NCBI RefSeq assembly: GCF_029633865.1
Contig: NC_079219.1
Location: 12,211,420-12,275,419, forward strand
Direction: 5' to 3'
Length of the DNA stretch: 64,000 nucleotides
From: Lampris incognitus
Taxonomy: Eukaryota; Chordata; Actinopteri; Lampriformes; Lampridae
Shown here: piece after piece, positions 21,001 to 35,354 of the stretch
Layout: every line of letters starts with the position of its first letter
Position numbering within the stretch: position 1 is the first letter of the stretch
Translations under genes and position numbers: made by a program
Notes under the pieces: generated by a model
What the model saw: only the letters and a program-made list of their open reading frames with translations
The model's database searches: none
What the model was told of the DNA's origin: nothing

Positions 21001-24000
21001 CATCCGCTTACTGGACTCCATTACAGAATTCTAAACTGCTCTTAAAACCCTACTTTTTAGACTAACATACTCACTTTAACAGCATCAATTCTTCTTCTTC
21101 TTTTTGCTGATGTATGTTCTATTGTGTGTTTTATTGTTGATTGCACTAATGTTTTTTTACTGCTGTGTTTTTTTGTATCTGACGTAAGGTGACCTTGAGT
21201 GTCATGAAAGGAGGCTTTAAATAAAATGTTTATTATTATTATATTTGACAAGATTGTAGGAATTATCAGACAGCGGGGGAGGGGAGGCAGACATTTTACT
21301 GGCAAGAGATGCAGAAAGAGCTGAGAGGGAGATCAATTTTAAGATTTCTGAAGGATATTAGGGCGGCACAGTGGCGTAGTGGTTAGCGCAATCGCCTCAC
21401 AGCAAGAAGGTCCTGGGTTCGAGCCCTGGGGTAGTACAGCCTTGGGGGTTGTCCCGGGTCATCCTGTGTGTGGAATTTACATGTTCTCCCAGTATCTGCG
21501 TCGGTTTCCTCCAGGTGCTTCGGTTTCCTCCCACAGTCCAAAGACATGTAGGTCAGGTGAATTGGCTGTACTAAATTGTCTTTAGGTGTGAATGTGTCGG
21601 CCCTGTGATGGACTGGCGGCCTGTCCAGGGTGTCTCCCCGCCTGCTGGCCCAATGACTACTGGGATAGACTTCAGCATCCTGTGACCCGAATTCAGGTAA
21701 GCAGCTTGGATACTGGATGGATGGATGGATTATGTGTTTGACTTTTTGGATGGGGATAGGGATGTCAATGTCCATGGTGATTGCCAGGGGGTCAGAGATA
21801 TTGAGGTTGAGGCTGAAGAGTTGATGTATTGTGAGACCAGTGGAGCAGACCAAGTCCAGGATGTGGCCACGGCTGTGAGTGGGGAAGTTGATATGTTGTC
21901 TGAAGTTGAAGCATTGCAGCAGTCCCAGGAATTCTATAGTAGACGGCAGATAAAATCACCCAGGAGGAGAATGGAAGGTGAGATGGCACATAGCTGGGTC
22001 AGAAAATCAGAGAAGTCAGAGAGAAAGGAGGGGTTTGGTTGGGGAGGTTGTAGTTAATGGCCGTGACCAAGGGAGTGGGACTAGACAAATTGAAGGCATG
22101 GTGTTCGAAAGAATGAGTGGCAGGAATGGAAATGGTGGTTGTTTTAATGCCATTGCTGTAAACAGCTGCAACACCATCACCCTGCCCCTCAAGATGAGGT
22201 TTGTCAATATATGTGAATCCTGTGGGTGTTGTTTGGTTTGGTGGGAAATAGTCCAGACGTTTATGCCAGGTTTCAGTGAGGCAGAAGAAATCAAGGTTAC
22301 AGTCAGTCATACATTCATTCAGAATGAGGCTTTTGTTATTGTATGAATGAGTGTTGAACAAAACCAGAATCAGATGACATTGCTTTGTGATAGGTTGTGA
22401 GGGCTGAGGAAGGGGATGGAGATTGGACTGATTCCCATGTCATTTGTTGTGGCGACGGTGAGGGTAAATGATGTTTGGTACTGATACGGTCAGGAATGGG
22501 GGGAGGTCGAACAGCCACAAGAGACAGCCGGCGTGAGCCAAGGATGCAACAATCATTGTTGTGGGCAAAGGTTAAGAAGAGGGTTAAGGAATGCATGTGT
22601 GTGATGTAAATAGACAGTCATGTGTGGAGAACAGAACAGTGTGCTGCAAATTAGCAGCAAGCATGCGACTACCTAGCATGTTCAGGTGAAGACCGTCTCT
22701 TCTATACAGACAGGAGGGCTCCCAGTACGAGTCAAAGTTAGGAATAAAAACAATGTTGTGTGCCATACTCATGTACTACAGCCAGGACTCAAGGCTGAGA
22801 ATTTTGCTAAAATGCCCCACTCGACCCAGTGTGGGAATTGGGCCAGAAATAAACGCTGTTTTTGTTGAGAAGATGAAAAAGATGGATAAAATCACATTTT
22901 GTCAGCTCAGACTGTTGATGGGCAGTGTCATTGGAGCTGACATGAACTATTACTCTCATAGCTCCTGAAAACGGATCAAGGAGTCCTGGGAGTTTCTCCA
23001 GGATGTCAGGCAGGAGTAGTGGCTCCAGGGAAGCAGCACGTGACCGCATTTATGAAACGGATGTTTCGGACTATGGCGTCCCCCTTAATCAAGGTAGTGG
23101 GGGGGGGGGGGAGTGACTGATTGACAGTGCTGTCAGGGAAACTCTTGGGAGGGGATGAATGTTGTTGGGCTGAGGGAGCGGCATTGGGACTGGGAGTAAC
23201 CAACCTGCCCGAACGCTAGGGAGGACGGTGCAGGGGGACTCGTGCAGCAGGACCTGCAGTGACAGTGGGAGCTGGAGGTGGGTCGGCCACCGCAGCAGCC
23301 GTTAAAGCAGGAGTAGTCCCAGCTGCAGCAGGGACCAGTTCCACATGGGAAGGGGTAACGTCGGCCATGGAAACAGCATTGGCCACGGGGGCATCAACAG
23401 GGTGATCCATGGCATAAGCCGATAGCACGGCAAGCCGATGTGAGAGGTTTATGGCCGGAGGCAAGGTAGCTCAAGGTGTTCCCATCTTGCTACATCTGAC
23501 TACCACCTCTAACCAGGTAGCCTGTGAGCTGGGAATGAAGCGGGAGGAGGACGGGCAGCGAGATGATGGACCCCAGAGGAGATGGCCGAGTTCATAACTG
23601 AGATGGTTTTGGACTGTGATGCTGCAGTGTCAATAAAATCGGATAAAAGCGTCCTTTTTTTGCGGTTCATGCGAGAGCTGTCAGATGTCATTTGTTGTTT
23701 TTAGGCAGTCCTTGCAAGGCATAGTAATATTAAACTGGTTGACAGATGATCACAGAAAAGAAAGTTAGCTCCAGTTAGCCATTAGCTCCGTCAGCGGGAG
23801 GTTGAGTCCTCACAGTTCTCAGCAGTAGTGCAGGGAGTCAGTGCAGTAATCAATGAGCGAGTAAAAATTCATAAAAGAGGCAAACCAGAGAATCAATCAA
23901 AATAACCCAAAGGTCTAACAGAGCTGTTAAAAGTTAAAAAGTAGGCAGAACCACAAACAAACAAACCGCAGCTGGCAACCGTAACCAGAACTTTACAGTT

Positions 24001-24482
24001 GTACAGTCTCCCTTGGTGTTGTTGGTGTTAACCAATGTAAATTTTACCCCATCCCCAGCAAAACTTTCACCTTCAAAATCCATGAAGTTTTGACAATACT
24101 TCTAACATAAACCAGTTTTTGAAACGACTGACAAAACACTAAACACACAAATAAAAAGTGTATTTGCATGAATTCATATGACAGCCCTGATGAATACAAT
24201 CGAAAACAATGCGGGCAGCTTGGTAACTGGCTTGTTCAACACAAGACTACGGCATAGTTGGCAGAATTAGAAATATTTGGCAGTAGGACTCCCCAAGATT
24301 GACCTCAGGGTGAATGTTTTCCATGGCTTCTGGAAAAATGGATGGGAAATGCAAACCCGTCCTAACCTCCCAGATGTTTCCTGGGGAGAGTCAGATGTTA
24401 AAGCCCCACGCTGATCCATTCAACACTCACCATAATGAAAAGCACTGTCATAGTCTGGCAGGAAAGAACAGAGAGAGAGAGC

Positions 24483-24570
<88 letters not shown>

Positions 24571-27032
24571 TAGAAAGAGTGAGAGAGAGAAATAGAGAGG
24601 GAGAAAGAGCGAGAGCGAGAGAAGCACCAAATGAGAGGCACATTTACTCACTGACATAGTTCAGAGAATACAACACTCATGCCACCACAATGGCAAACCA
24701 GCAGATCTTACAGAGCCACTGATCCTGCCACATACGTATAATATCAACAGTGTTCTGAATATATGCTGCAATTTTGGATTCTGAAAGCACCTTTGAACAA
24801 AACTAATGTTTTTCATGGAAATGTGGGGTTATATGTGGATTTGGGGTCAGGTATGAGCCTGCAAGGTGTATGCAAATTAGCTTTATTAGGCTTTGTGTAG
24901 GATCTAACGTTATGTCAGCTCCTTGCTCACTAAAACCAAAATGAAGCATGAAAAAACTCACCTTCATGACCATCTACCGCTGAAGCTGTGAATACAAGCA
25001 GAGAGACAATTAGTGTTTTGGAGACTCAACCTGATAGTGCTTGAGTGAACAGTTAGTAGTGGGGATGGTGAGGTGTTGAGGGAGCTCTTATGGAGGTCCA
25101 GCAGACAAGTTGGGTATTTAAACGATCCTAAAGTCCAGCATTTTTTTTTTTGTGCAAATGACAACATTGTATATAATTAAAAATGAGTCCCGAATATGAA
25201 ATCAAAATCATGTATGCATAAAATGGAGGTCTTCAGATATAAGGGCATGTTCCTATCGCAGCATATTTGTAATACTGATCTAATGACAGCGATGATTGAA
25301 TACAGGATTGACTCCCCATAGGAGTCATCTTTCAAGGGAAACACATTCGACCAGCTTTTATCAAGGTTATTTCGGAAACACAGTGCATGGTTATCATTGT
25401 GATTGTCTTTTCGCCTTTGCGAGATCCTTATCTGATTGGGGAGACTTGAAACTTGAGTTTCAGTTAATGGCAGCTTTACATGATTGCTAAACCTGAATAT
25501 GTGGTTGCAGTGCCAGCATGTAATTTCGTTTTTGACACGTGTTCTTTAATGCTTGCTAGGTCGCATATTATTGTATTTGGCAGTCATAGCTAAAACCACC
25601 ATCTTTGTGTTCCATGAGGTTCCAGGGGTGGGCAATCTTGTCCAGAAAGGGCCGGTGTGGGTGCAGGTTTTTGTTCCAGCCGAGCAGTTACACACCTGAT
25701 CCCACTAGTCAACCAGTAGAGTCTTTGCTGAGGAACTTGATTAGGAGAAACAGGCATGTAACTGCTCGGTTGGAACAAAAACCTGCACCCACACTGGTCC
25801 TTTCTGGATAAGACTGCCCAGCCCTGATAGCCCATATTGCTCATTCGAGTAGTAACTTTTGAACTGACGTAGCATTAAGTCAAGTCAAGTCCATTTTATT
25901 TGTGTAGCCCAATATCACAAATTACAAATTTGCTTCAAGGGGCTTTACAGCAGTTACAGTTGCTCAATAAGTTATTCATATTTTTGTAAGCAGAACTGCC
26001 CACATTCAAGGAATAATCTTGCCTGTCATTCTCACACCTTTCAAAGGGCAGTGAATAATCTTCCCATAAGCCTTATGATTTGTACTGTGTCAACTGGCTG
26101 TTTAAAACAATATGGGAGAAAATTAGTGAAATCATCCTTATAGGATACATGACCAAATCACACCTCCATTATGTAATGAAATTATCTTCTTATGCTTAAT
26201 TTGAAGGGTTAAGTACCATGATATACAAAATCTCACAGTTGCAAAGGCTTGTCTGTAAAATTTCTTTAGGATGCAGTAACCAGAAAAAAAAAGTAAACTT
26301 CAGGGGAAAAAAAAAAGGGAAAGTTAACAAAAAAGTTCAGTGTTTCTCCTACCGAGATGTGACTAAAAGTTTGATTTTTTTTTAGACCAATTTAGCCCAA
26401 AACCTGTCCATAAGTTTTTATGGTATGTAAGAAGTTAGACAACAGAGCTGAGGCTGCACTCCGACAGGATGACACAACGGTGCTTTTTTCTGCGATGGCT
26501 CATACCGGGATTATCCATCCAACCATTATCCAAACTGCTTATCCTTACTCAGGGTCGTGGGGATGGGTGGCAGGCGGGGAGACACCCTGGACAGGTGGCC
26601 AGTCCATCACAGCCCCCCCCCCCCACACACACACACACACATAACTAGGGACAATTTGGTACGGCCGATTCACCTGACCTACATATCTTTGGACTGTGGG
26701 AAGAAACCGGAGCACCCAGAGGAAACCATGCAGACACAAGAGAACATACAAACTCCACACAGAGGACGACTCCCAGGGTTGAATTACCCTGAGGCTCGAA
26801 CTGAGGACCTTCTTTCTGTGAGGCGACATGCTAACCACTGCGCCACTGTGCCCCCCTCCCCTGGAATATCAACCTTATTTAAATACATGCAATGCAATTC
26901 AAGCATGAAATGAAAATATGCAGTTAAACTCCAATGCTGAAACAGACAAAGGCATGTTTTCATAAATATTCCATTCTCCGCTATCACATGGAAAACCTCT
27001 GCCCAAGGGAGTAGACAGACAGACTGAGATTG

Positions 27033-27097
<65 letters not shown>

Positions 27098-30000
27098 TTG
27101 GGTCTGTCACACGCCGCTAACTTAACCCAATCGGTGGTTTTCCATTACAGTTTTGCACAAAATAGAAGCAATTCTTTTTTTTTTAAAGTCAACAAAACAC
27201 AATTGCGAGTGGTCTGAGTTTCCATTGAGTGATGACACACGATTAAAGCTGGGGTTACTCATCCTGTGACATCCAGCTTTTTATGTGGTGGAGGCAGTTG
27301 ACAAGGGATTGTGGGGGGAGCTGAGATAAAGCTGTGTGTCATCAGCATAGCAATGGAAACTTAAACCGTGGTGGCGGATGATCTGACCAAAGGGGAGCAT
27401 GTAGATGGTAAAGAGGAGGGGTCCAAGCACAGAGCCTTGTGGCATGCCTTGGTTAACTGGAGCTAGCGTGGAACTGGAGTATCTGATGGTGACAAACTGT
27501 TTCCATTTGGCAAGATATAACTTGAACCAGAAGAGAACTACACCAGTGCATAGAAAAGTAGCTTAAGGGTTGTCACTGGTCACTTACTACCGGTCTGTAT
27601 CATATCACTTTCAAAGAGATGCATGTAAGGCTTAATACTCCTGTCTGTGCCCCCCGACTAAGGCAATAGCAAACAGAAAACTGGAGTTGGTCCCTGGGCG
27701 CTGCACACTGCCTCCAGTGTATGTGTGTGTGTATGATGGGTTTAATGCAGAGGATGAATTTCCTCACAGGGATCAATAAAGTATAAGGAGAACCGGGTTG
27801 AAAGTAACTCTTTTCAGATAAACATCATTTTAAAAGATAGCGTTACAGACAGAAACTAATTTTCATTGTGATCAACAACTCACATGTGTGTTCTATCAAT
27901 ACCAGGTGCTATTTTGTACAAATTTGGAAGAACTTTGGTATAATTTGACTTTGAACAGAAGTTGTGCATTGTTACTTTTGACCCCGTCAGTTGGACCATG
28001 GTGAAATTAGTTTCATGTCTTGATGCATGCTCAATAATCCAGGTAAGGAAATCCCAGAAAGGTGAATAAGTTCATCTGGACACAAAGTTTAGTGGGAGAA
28101 ACATGTCATCACTCATCTAAGTGACTTCGCCAGTCTCAGCTTACTGCAGGTATCCTCCATCTTATAAACAGCACAGTTGCACAACGACCAAAACAGGCAC
28201 AGTTGTGTCACAACTGAAGTTGAATATACATAAATAGCACTTTTATGACAGTCCTTATACACTCCTGTAGAGAAGCGCTACTTAGATGGATAGTCAATGA
28301 AGTATATTTGCAATTCCGTCACAACCACTAAAGCTGTTAAATTGAACAAGACTGTGAAAGATCAGCCGTATTTTCCTATATAAAACTAATTTGAAAACAT
28401 TGGTCCCTTTTAGGGCGGCACGGTGGCACAGTGGTTAGCGCAGTCACCTCACAGCAAGAAGGTCCTGGGTTCGAGCCCCGGGGTAGTCCAACCTTGGGGG
28501 TCGTCCTCTGTGTGGAGTTTGCATGTTCTCCCCGTGTCTGCGTAGGTTTCCTCTGGGTGCTCCGGTTTCCTCCCACAGTCCAAAGACATGTAGGTCAGGT
28601 GAATCGGCCATATTAAATTGCTCCTAGGTATGAATGTGTGTGTGTGTGTGTGTGTGTGTGTGAGCCCTGTGTGATGGCCTGGTGGCCTGTCCAGGGTGTC
28701 TCCCTGCCTGCCACCCAATGACTGCTGGGATAGGCTCCAGTATCCCTGCGACCCTGAGAGTAGGATAAGCGGTTCAGATAATGGATGGATGGATGGATGG
28801 ATGAATGGTCCCTTTTACACAAAGCTATTAAGGTTAGGATGGGAAACTACCAGTGAATTTCGAATATGAAACTAATTTCACTGCAGTGTCAGACGAGACG
28901 AAAGAGACACACGGGTGGGTCAAAAGTAACGCAATGGTATAAACTAGAACTGTTTATATTATTCTTGTTTATATTATTTTTTTTTAATTAAAAATGTCTG
29001 ACAATGTCCTTATTAGTATGTAATTACAAACATATTACGTCCCTTATCTTAATAAAATATATCACATTTCATTTTTAGAACATAGGGGCTAACAATCAAT
29101 GATGTGTTAACAGTTTTAACAGTATTTGCTGTATTACTAACAAATTTCCTTTTTTTTTTAATTCAATGTACATACAAGTTTTAACATTTTAATGCGAGAA
29201 TCTTAACGTTTTAACAGATCCTCGCGGGGAGAAGCGCAGGTACTGGTTGACAGAACAGAAACGCAGTAATATTGAACAATTATCTGGCGGATTAGCAGAA
29301 AGTGTACTTTGACTGTAACATCATGACGGCTATTGCCACAGACACCATGATGGCGGAGAGTGAGCGACGTGATTCAGTAGCTTTTGGCTTTAGCCGGTCT
29401 CGGATAAAACCAACAATTTATGAGAGGGTCAATGGTGAAATGATAGCTGAAGATGAGTTTCTCAACTTCCTAGCTGTCAAAATTAGAACAATGAGGACGA
29501 GCTAGTACTTTTGGCCTCAAACACCCTCGACTCGGAGTGGATTGAGTCCTCTAAAAAAGTGCTATTTGAACTCTGCCCTGACACCAAACAAAGGTTTGTG
29601 GTGCACAAAGGCCCACAGAAAGACGCTAATAACATTAAAAGTTGCCTTAAAAGTTTTAAACGAGTGTGGGGAGAAAGTTCCCCGCTTCGTCTCCCACTGT
29701 CTTGATGAGCTGCCGCCGGTGTTGCTTAACAACCTGGACGCCTCCAACCTGCTCTCCACGATTAAGTGTCCCCACAGTGAGGTTTGTGCGCTTTGGCACG
29801 CAATGAAACTTCAGGCTGATATTGGAGAAGATCTGCGTGCGGTTACTGCGACCATTGATGGCAGAGTTGCCGTGCTGGAGCACCACCTGGGGCCGAGCCG
29901 TGGCGGAGGGCATGGCCTGGTGTTGTCGAGGGATGGTGGAGATGCCGGCGGGAGCACACGGTGAGCATCAGCTGTGGATAATGGCGAGATGGTGGCTACG

Positions 30001-33000
30001 GCTGCGGGTGACTCTGGTTCCTCTGCTGCCATTGATTTCAGTGTTGGCCCGGGTCCTGCTCCTTGCGCGGAGTTGACTCCGGGCAGTGGAGTCGGTGCAG
30101 GCGAGGGGAGTGCAGTGAGCCTGCCTGGAGGGCCGACAGTGGTGGCGGAAGACTCGCCGAAATGAAGTCGGGTTGCAGAGCGGGGGTTGCGCCAACGTAT
30201 GAAGAGTAATACCGAGGGCCAGCCCGGCTTGTCAAAATGGCGTCCCGACAAACCTGAATGGAGGATCATGCCTAAGCCTATTGTTGGCACTGGGGCACAT
30301 GGCAATATTAAGGTGGTGTGTATGAAGCTGGTAAGTGTTTTTGCTACCAAATTCGCACCAAACCTTGATGCAGTGATGCTGTCTACCTATCTTAAAGAAC
30401 AGCTTGGCCGTGATGTGATTTGTGAACGCATTGGCACTGCGCGCAACAGATTCAGCTCATTTAAAGTGTGTGCTGAATGCAATGAAGTCGCGGAGATGAA
30501 GAACCCCGGAAATCTGGCCGGAAGGCTCTGTTGTGAGGTGATACTTTGAGCCACACAAGGCTGTGGTTACAGGGTTTAGCGTCGGTGCTACTGTGCCAGA
30601 TAGGGCAGCAGCCGCACCCGGCACCTAAACTCTCAAAATGCGGATTGTATCATACAACGCACGCGGCCTGCGTGTAGGACAAAGTGCTGCGGATAAATCA
30701 AGATGTTTGCTGGTTGACACACTGCTGGATGAGTGTGACATTCTGTGCATACAAGAGACCTGTCTTGCCAAACAGGACCTAGACAGACTGAACTAAATAC
30801 ACGAGGATTTCCATGCTGCTGGTGAATCCATCACTGATCTCAGCACAAAAATAGTACGAGGTAGGATACCTGGTGGTGTGGCTATACTCTGGAACTACAA
30901 ATACGATCCACTGGTTAAGGTGGTACGTTTAAATGTTGATTGGGCCATTGAGCTCGAGTTTAATCATAATGATAAAAAGTTTATAATTTTAAATATATAT
31001 ACACCTTATGAATCCTATGAGACTGAGGATGAATTTCTGAACAGGCTAGCCTTTGCTCATTCTTTTATTGAGGACAGTGACTTGACTTGTGTCTATGTAA
31101 TTGGAAATTTTAATGCTGACTTGTCAGATAACAATTCTATATTTGCAAAATATCTGCTGCAGTTTTGTAATGATAGTAATTTAATACTATCTAGCAAAGT
31201 ATTCTTGCCTGATAAGAGTTTTACTTATGTAAGTGAAGCGTGGCATACTGCTTCTTGGCTTGACCATTGTATGTGTACAGCAGATGCCCATGCCTCTTTG
31301 GATAATATAGAGATATGCTATGGGTTGGCCACCTCTGATCACATACCTGTTGCTATGTTACTAAATGTTGAGAATGTACCCCTGCTGGCTGTTACTGGTA
31401 ATGCTGGTAATACAGGAAGCTAAATTGGACAAATCTGACTGAGGAGGATATTGATAGATATTCTACCCTAACTTACAGATTGTTTAATAACATTGCACTG
31501 CCTATGGATGCTTTAATGCACCTAATTATGAATTGCGAAGACCTACCTCATGATGCTGACCTCTGCGCCATGTACGATAATATTGTGATGGCTCTTAATG
31601 CCTCCAGCAAGCCCTTCCATAAACACAGGAATAAGGTGTATAATGTCAAACCTAGGTGGAATGAGTTTGTGGCTGAACAACATGCTGCAGCTAGAGGAGC
31701 CTTTGCATGCTGGTCTGAGTCAGGAAGGCCTAGACAGGGGGCATTGTTTGAGCATAAAAAAACTTACAAATACAAGATTTAAATATGCTCTTCGTTTTAT
31801 TAAGCAAAATGAGAACACAATGAGAGCTGACTCGCTTGCCAGGAAGTTGCAAAGTAACAATCATAATGACTTCTGGGAAGAGGTCAGTCATGAGTAATCA
31901 TAAAACCCCCCTACCGTCTGATCTTGAGGGTGTTTGTGGCCCAGACAAAATAGCTGAGGTATGGCAAGAGCATAGTTGTAATTTATTTAACTGTGTTAAA
32001 AGTAATGCAGTTGTAGTGGGTAATGCTGATCTCTCTGTTAACACGGTAGTCAGGTCAGCTGATGTCTCAGATGCCATTATGACGCTACATACTAACAAGA
32101 CTTGTGGTATGGACTGCATTACTGCAGAACACCTAAAGTACGCCAGTCTTAGGCTCTGCCCAATGCTTGCCATGTGTTTCACTGGTCTTATGGTTCATGG
32201 GGTTCTTCCTGATTCTGTGATGTCTGTACTGTTAGTCCCTGTCCTTAAAGACAAGGCTGGCAAACTAAATAGTATGGACAATTATAGACCTATTGCCCTT
32301 ACCAGTGTTCTGTCTAACATGCTGGAAGGAATTCTCCTAACTAGATTGGAAATGTATGTTCTCACGACTGACAATCAGTTTGTATTTAAAAGAAAACACG
32401 GCACTGATTTATGCATTTACGCTTTAAAGGAGATAGTGGCCAAATATAGAAGCCAACATTCTACTGTATTTCTATGTTTTATTGATGCTTCCAAGGCATT
32501 TGACAGGGTAACCATGATAAATTATTTATGAAATTGCTGGCTAGAGGTGTTCCAGATTATATAGTCAGAATTCTTGTCTTCTGGTATGCTCATCGGATGT
32601 TTCAGGTTAAATGGGACAATGATGTGTCTGCCCCATTCCATGTAGACAATGGGGTTCGCCAAGGTGGAATTTTGTCTCCTTTTTTGTTCAACGTGTATAT
32701 GGATGACCTGTCGAGACAGCGGACTGGGTGTAACACGGGCTGTCTTGTGGGTGGCTCTGTCATCAATCACCTCATGTATGCTGATGATTTAGTTTTAGTT
32801 AGCCCATATAGTGCTGGACTTCAGCAGCTACTGAAGGTGTGCTCACAGTATGACAAAGAACAGGACATTAAATATAACGCCAAAAAAGTAATGTCATGAT
32901 TGTCAGAACTAGAGAGTACAGGAAATCAAATTTTCCTGTGTTTCAGTTATCAGATTGTCCTCTCAATACATGCAAGGACATAAAATATCTTGGACATGTC

Positions 33001-33741
33001 CTCTCTGATGATCTGATGGATGACAGAGATATATACCAGCAATGCTGTAAAATCTATGCCCAGGCTAATAAGTTGCTTAGGAAGTTCTCTATGTGCTCTG
33101 TTGATGTCAAGTGTTCATTGTTTAGAGCTTATGTAACACCACCGTATACAGCTCATCTCTGGTCTTCTTACAGGAAGAGAAGTATGCAGAGGCTCAGAGT
33201 GGCTTACGATGATGCTATGAGGTTGTGGCTTCATGTCCCCAGGTGGCATAGTGCCAGTCAGTTGTTTGTGTCCTCAGATGTGTCTACATGTGATGTACTT
33301 TTAAGATGGCTAATGTATAATTTTATGCGTCACCTGGATGTGTTCGAGAACAGCATCGTAGAGGCTCTAAACCAGCGTTTCCAAACCCAGCCCTCAAGGA
33401 ACCCCTATCCTGCAGATTTTCATTGTCACCCTGCATAGGTATCCCTGCTTGTACTTACTCAACCAATCATCCCACAGCACTTAATTATGCAAGGTGTGCA
33501 ACATCTGGCACAATTCATTGCTGATTGGTTGAATAACTACAAATAGGTAGCTATTCAGGGTTGCAAAGAAAATCTGCAGGATAGGGGTTCCTTGAGGACT
33601 GGGTTGGGAAACACTGCTCTAACCAGCCCTATGAAAAGCTGCTATTGGTTAACATCCAGACTTCAAAAGCACTGGTGAGACAGCCTGTATCTGTTGATGA
33701 ACTGACTGTATTGTAAGGTACGTGTGTGGATGCCTCACATG

Positions 33742-33788
<47 letters not shown>

Positions 33789-35282
33789 AGTGCTCGTGGA
33801 GTGTAGGGGTGTCATGTAGGCCTAAATGTTTTTTTTTTCTTTTATTGTTGCTTTTATGCTATGGACCGGCTGTGTGTCCGAAATAAAGATTATCATTAAA
33901 TGGTGTAACACAAACAATGTGACTGTATTAGCAGGAAGGCGAAAGAAACACTTGTTGTTGCTTTCGTCCTAACAATGACTCCTGCACATGACTTGCTTCT
34001 ATAGCGAAAAACTGACATGGCCAATGTCAGGATGTGCCCAAGTACTTAACAGTCTGTCAAATGATCATGACTATGACACATGAAGCAATAAACACATCTT
34101 GTCATTCAAAAAAAGTTGCCATTTGCGTTAATTTACCTACCACGTTGAAAAACAGCTTTTCAGGTATAACTCTGCAAAAGTATGATGTATACAAATGATT
34201 TTTCGCAGTTCTGGTAAGTGCTGTGTGGGCTGATGCAGTTAGATGTATCAGACTTGCAAGAGCTCGGAGAAAATCCCCATGTTACGTTCATCCCGTGTTA
34301 CTCTCGACCCGGTTTGCCCTTATCTTCTATCGTCTTACAATAGAGGGCAAAATATCTTGGCCAAATACAGTTGCTGGGCAAACTTTACTTAAATAAGACT
34401 GCAACCCTGGCCACCATATTCCACGGACAATTCAACTAGAGCTCTCTATGCAGCAGCAAGAATTTTTAAGAAAGAAAAAAAAAATCAATAATATCAGCTT
34501 ACATTTAAATCTGCTCAGGATCAAGTTGAACTGATGGCATGCAGCACACAGAAAAACAGCTAAGGGCAATAGGCTCACAATAACACGAGAAATTTGGCAA
34601 CAGCCCAAATGACTGGTTACTCAAAACCCTGGCTTGACAAAATGGTGTACTACTTTGACATGAGCTATTCTTACAGCAGCTCGGCTAATGGAGGAGTGTT
34701 TTAAGGCAGCCAATTGTGAATGTGGATTTATGGTGAAATCCTTATCAATATATAGTATTGCATCAATATCAAGGGGCAATACTTGACAGACACAACAAAA
34801 ACAGTGCACAAAACAAAAAAAAAAACAAAAAAAATCAGAGTGCATCAAAAGAAGCCATGCCGACAAACTAAGCTGCCAAACCACAAAACCAGATCACCAT
34901 CACAGTGGCGAAATCTACTCACCAAGCACTTCCCTGCCAAATGCTGACCCTGTTACGTGGACAAACCCATTCATTTATAATCACAAGCCAAAATAAAACC
35001 TTTCAAGACCCTGCTACTGTAAAAGCACTACCTTAGCAGTACTGATCTATTTCTGCAGGGGGGCGGTTTCTGAAAAAGCCTCTTACCACTGAATTAAGTC
35101 TTACGAATAAAACAAGGGTGTGTTTTCATGTGACAAAGAGTGAGCTGTAAGGCTTACCCAGTACAGGAGCTAGCCAGGAGTAGAAAGCCACCACCGCTGC
35201 AAGTTCCATTCTACCTGCTGGTAAGAAATAAACAAGCATGCATTGTAATATGGCATACTCAACACATGCAAAAAATAAATAA

Positions 35283-35354
<72 letters not shown>

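Larger units (their letters stand above)
19243..22596 (-). pseudogene. L2 ORF2 remnant: endonuclease plus reverse transcriptase
   Basis: APE-type endonuclease pieces lie at 21999-22596 and RT fingers at 19340-19783, in different frames. Further downstream the sequence 18990-19250 reads as the degraded RT palm (minus strand). No continuous ORF survives. Confidence 0.8.
18127..23790 (-). mobile_element. Nearly full-length L2-type LINE in FXYD gene 2 intron, interrupted twice
   Basis: Minus-strand order is a proline/alanine-rich ORF1 part (near 23216-23464), an SGNH-esterase tail ([17 protein letters not shown], 22584-22772), endonuclease ([12 protein letters not shown], near 22260-22300), linker (near 19838-20134), RT ([20 protein letters not shown], then [10 protein letters not shown], 19340-19700), and the 3' tail with AAGCGCTATACAAATAAAAT at 18130-18165. 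Stops and shifts break the frame. An antisense L2 (20240-21243) and a SINE-like repeat (21361-21727) are inserted in it. Confidence 0.85.
29225..33900 (+). mobile_element. Nimb-like LINE in FXYD gene 2 intron
   Basis: ORF1 and ORF2 are present in order with a 3' UTR holding (GT)n (33743-33786), AATAAA at 33881 and a short tail. Both ORFs contain shifts or stops. The ORF1 wording ([38 protein letters not shown]) is that of fish Nimb/I-clade LINEs. A MITE is inserted near the end of ORF2. Confidence 0.85.

Noticed and set aside
24314..24657. Arg-Glu and Ser-Leu repeat proteins on both strands
   Set aside because: Artefacts of the (GA)n microsatellite.
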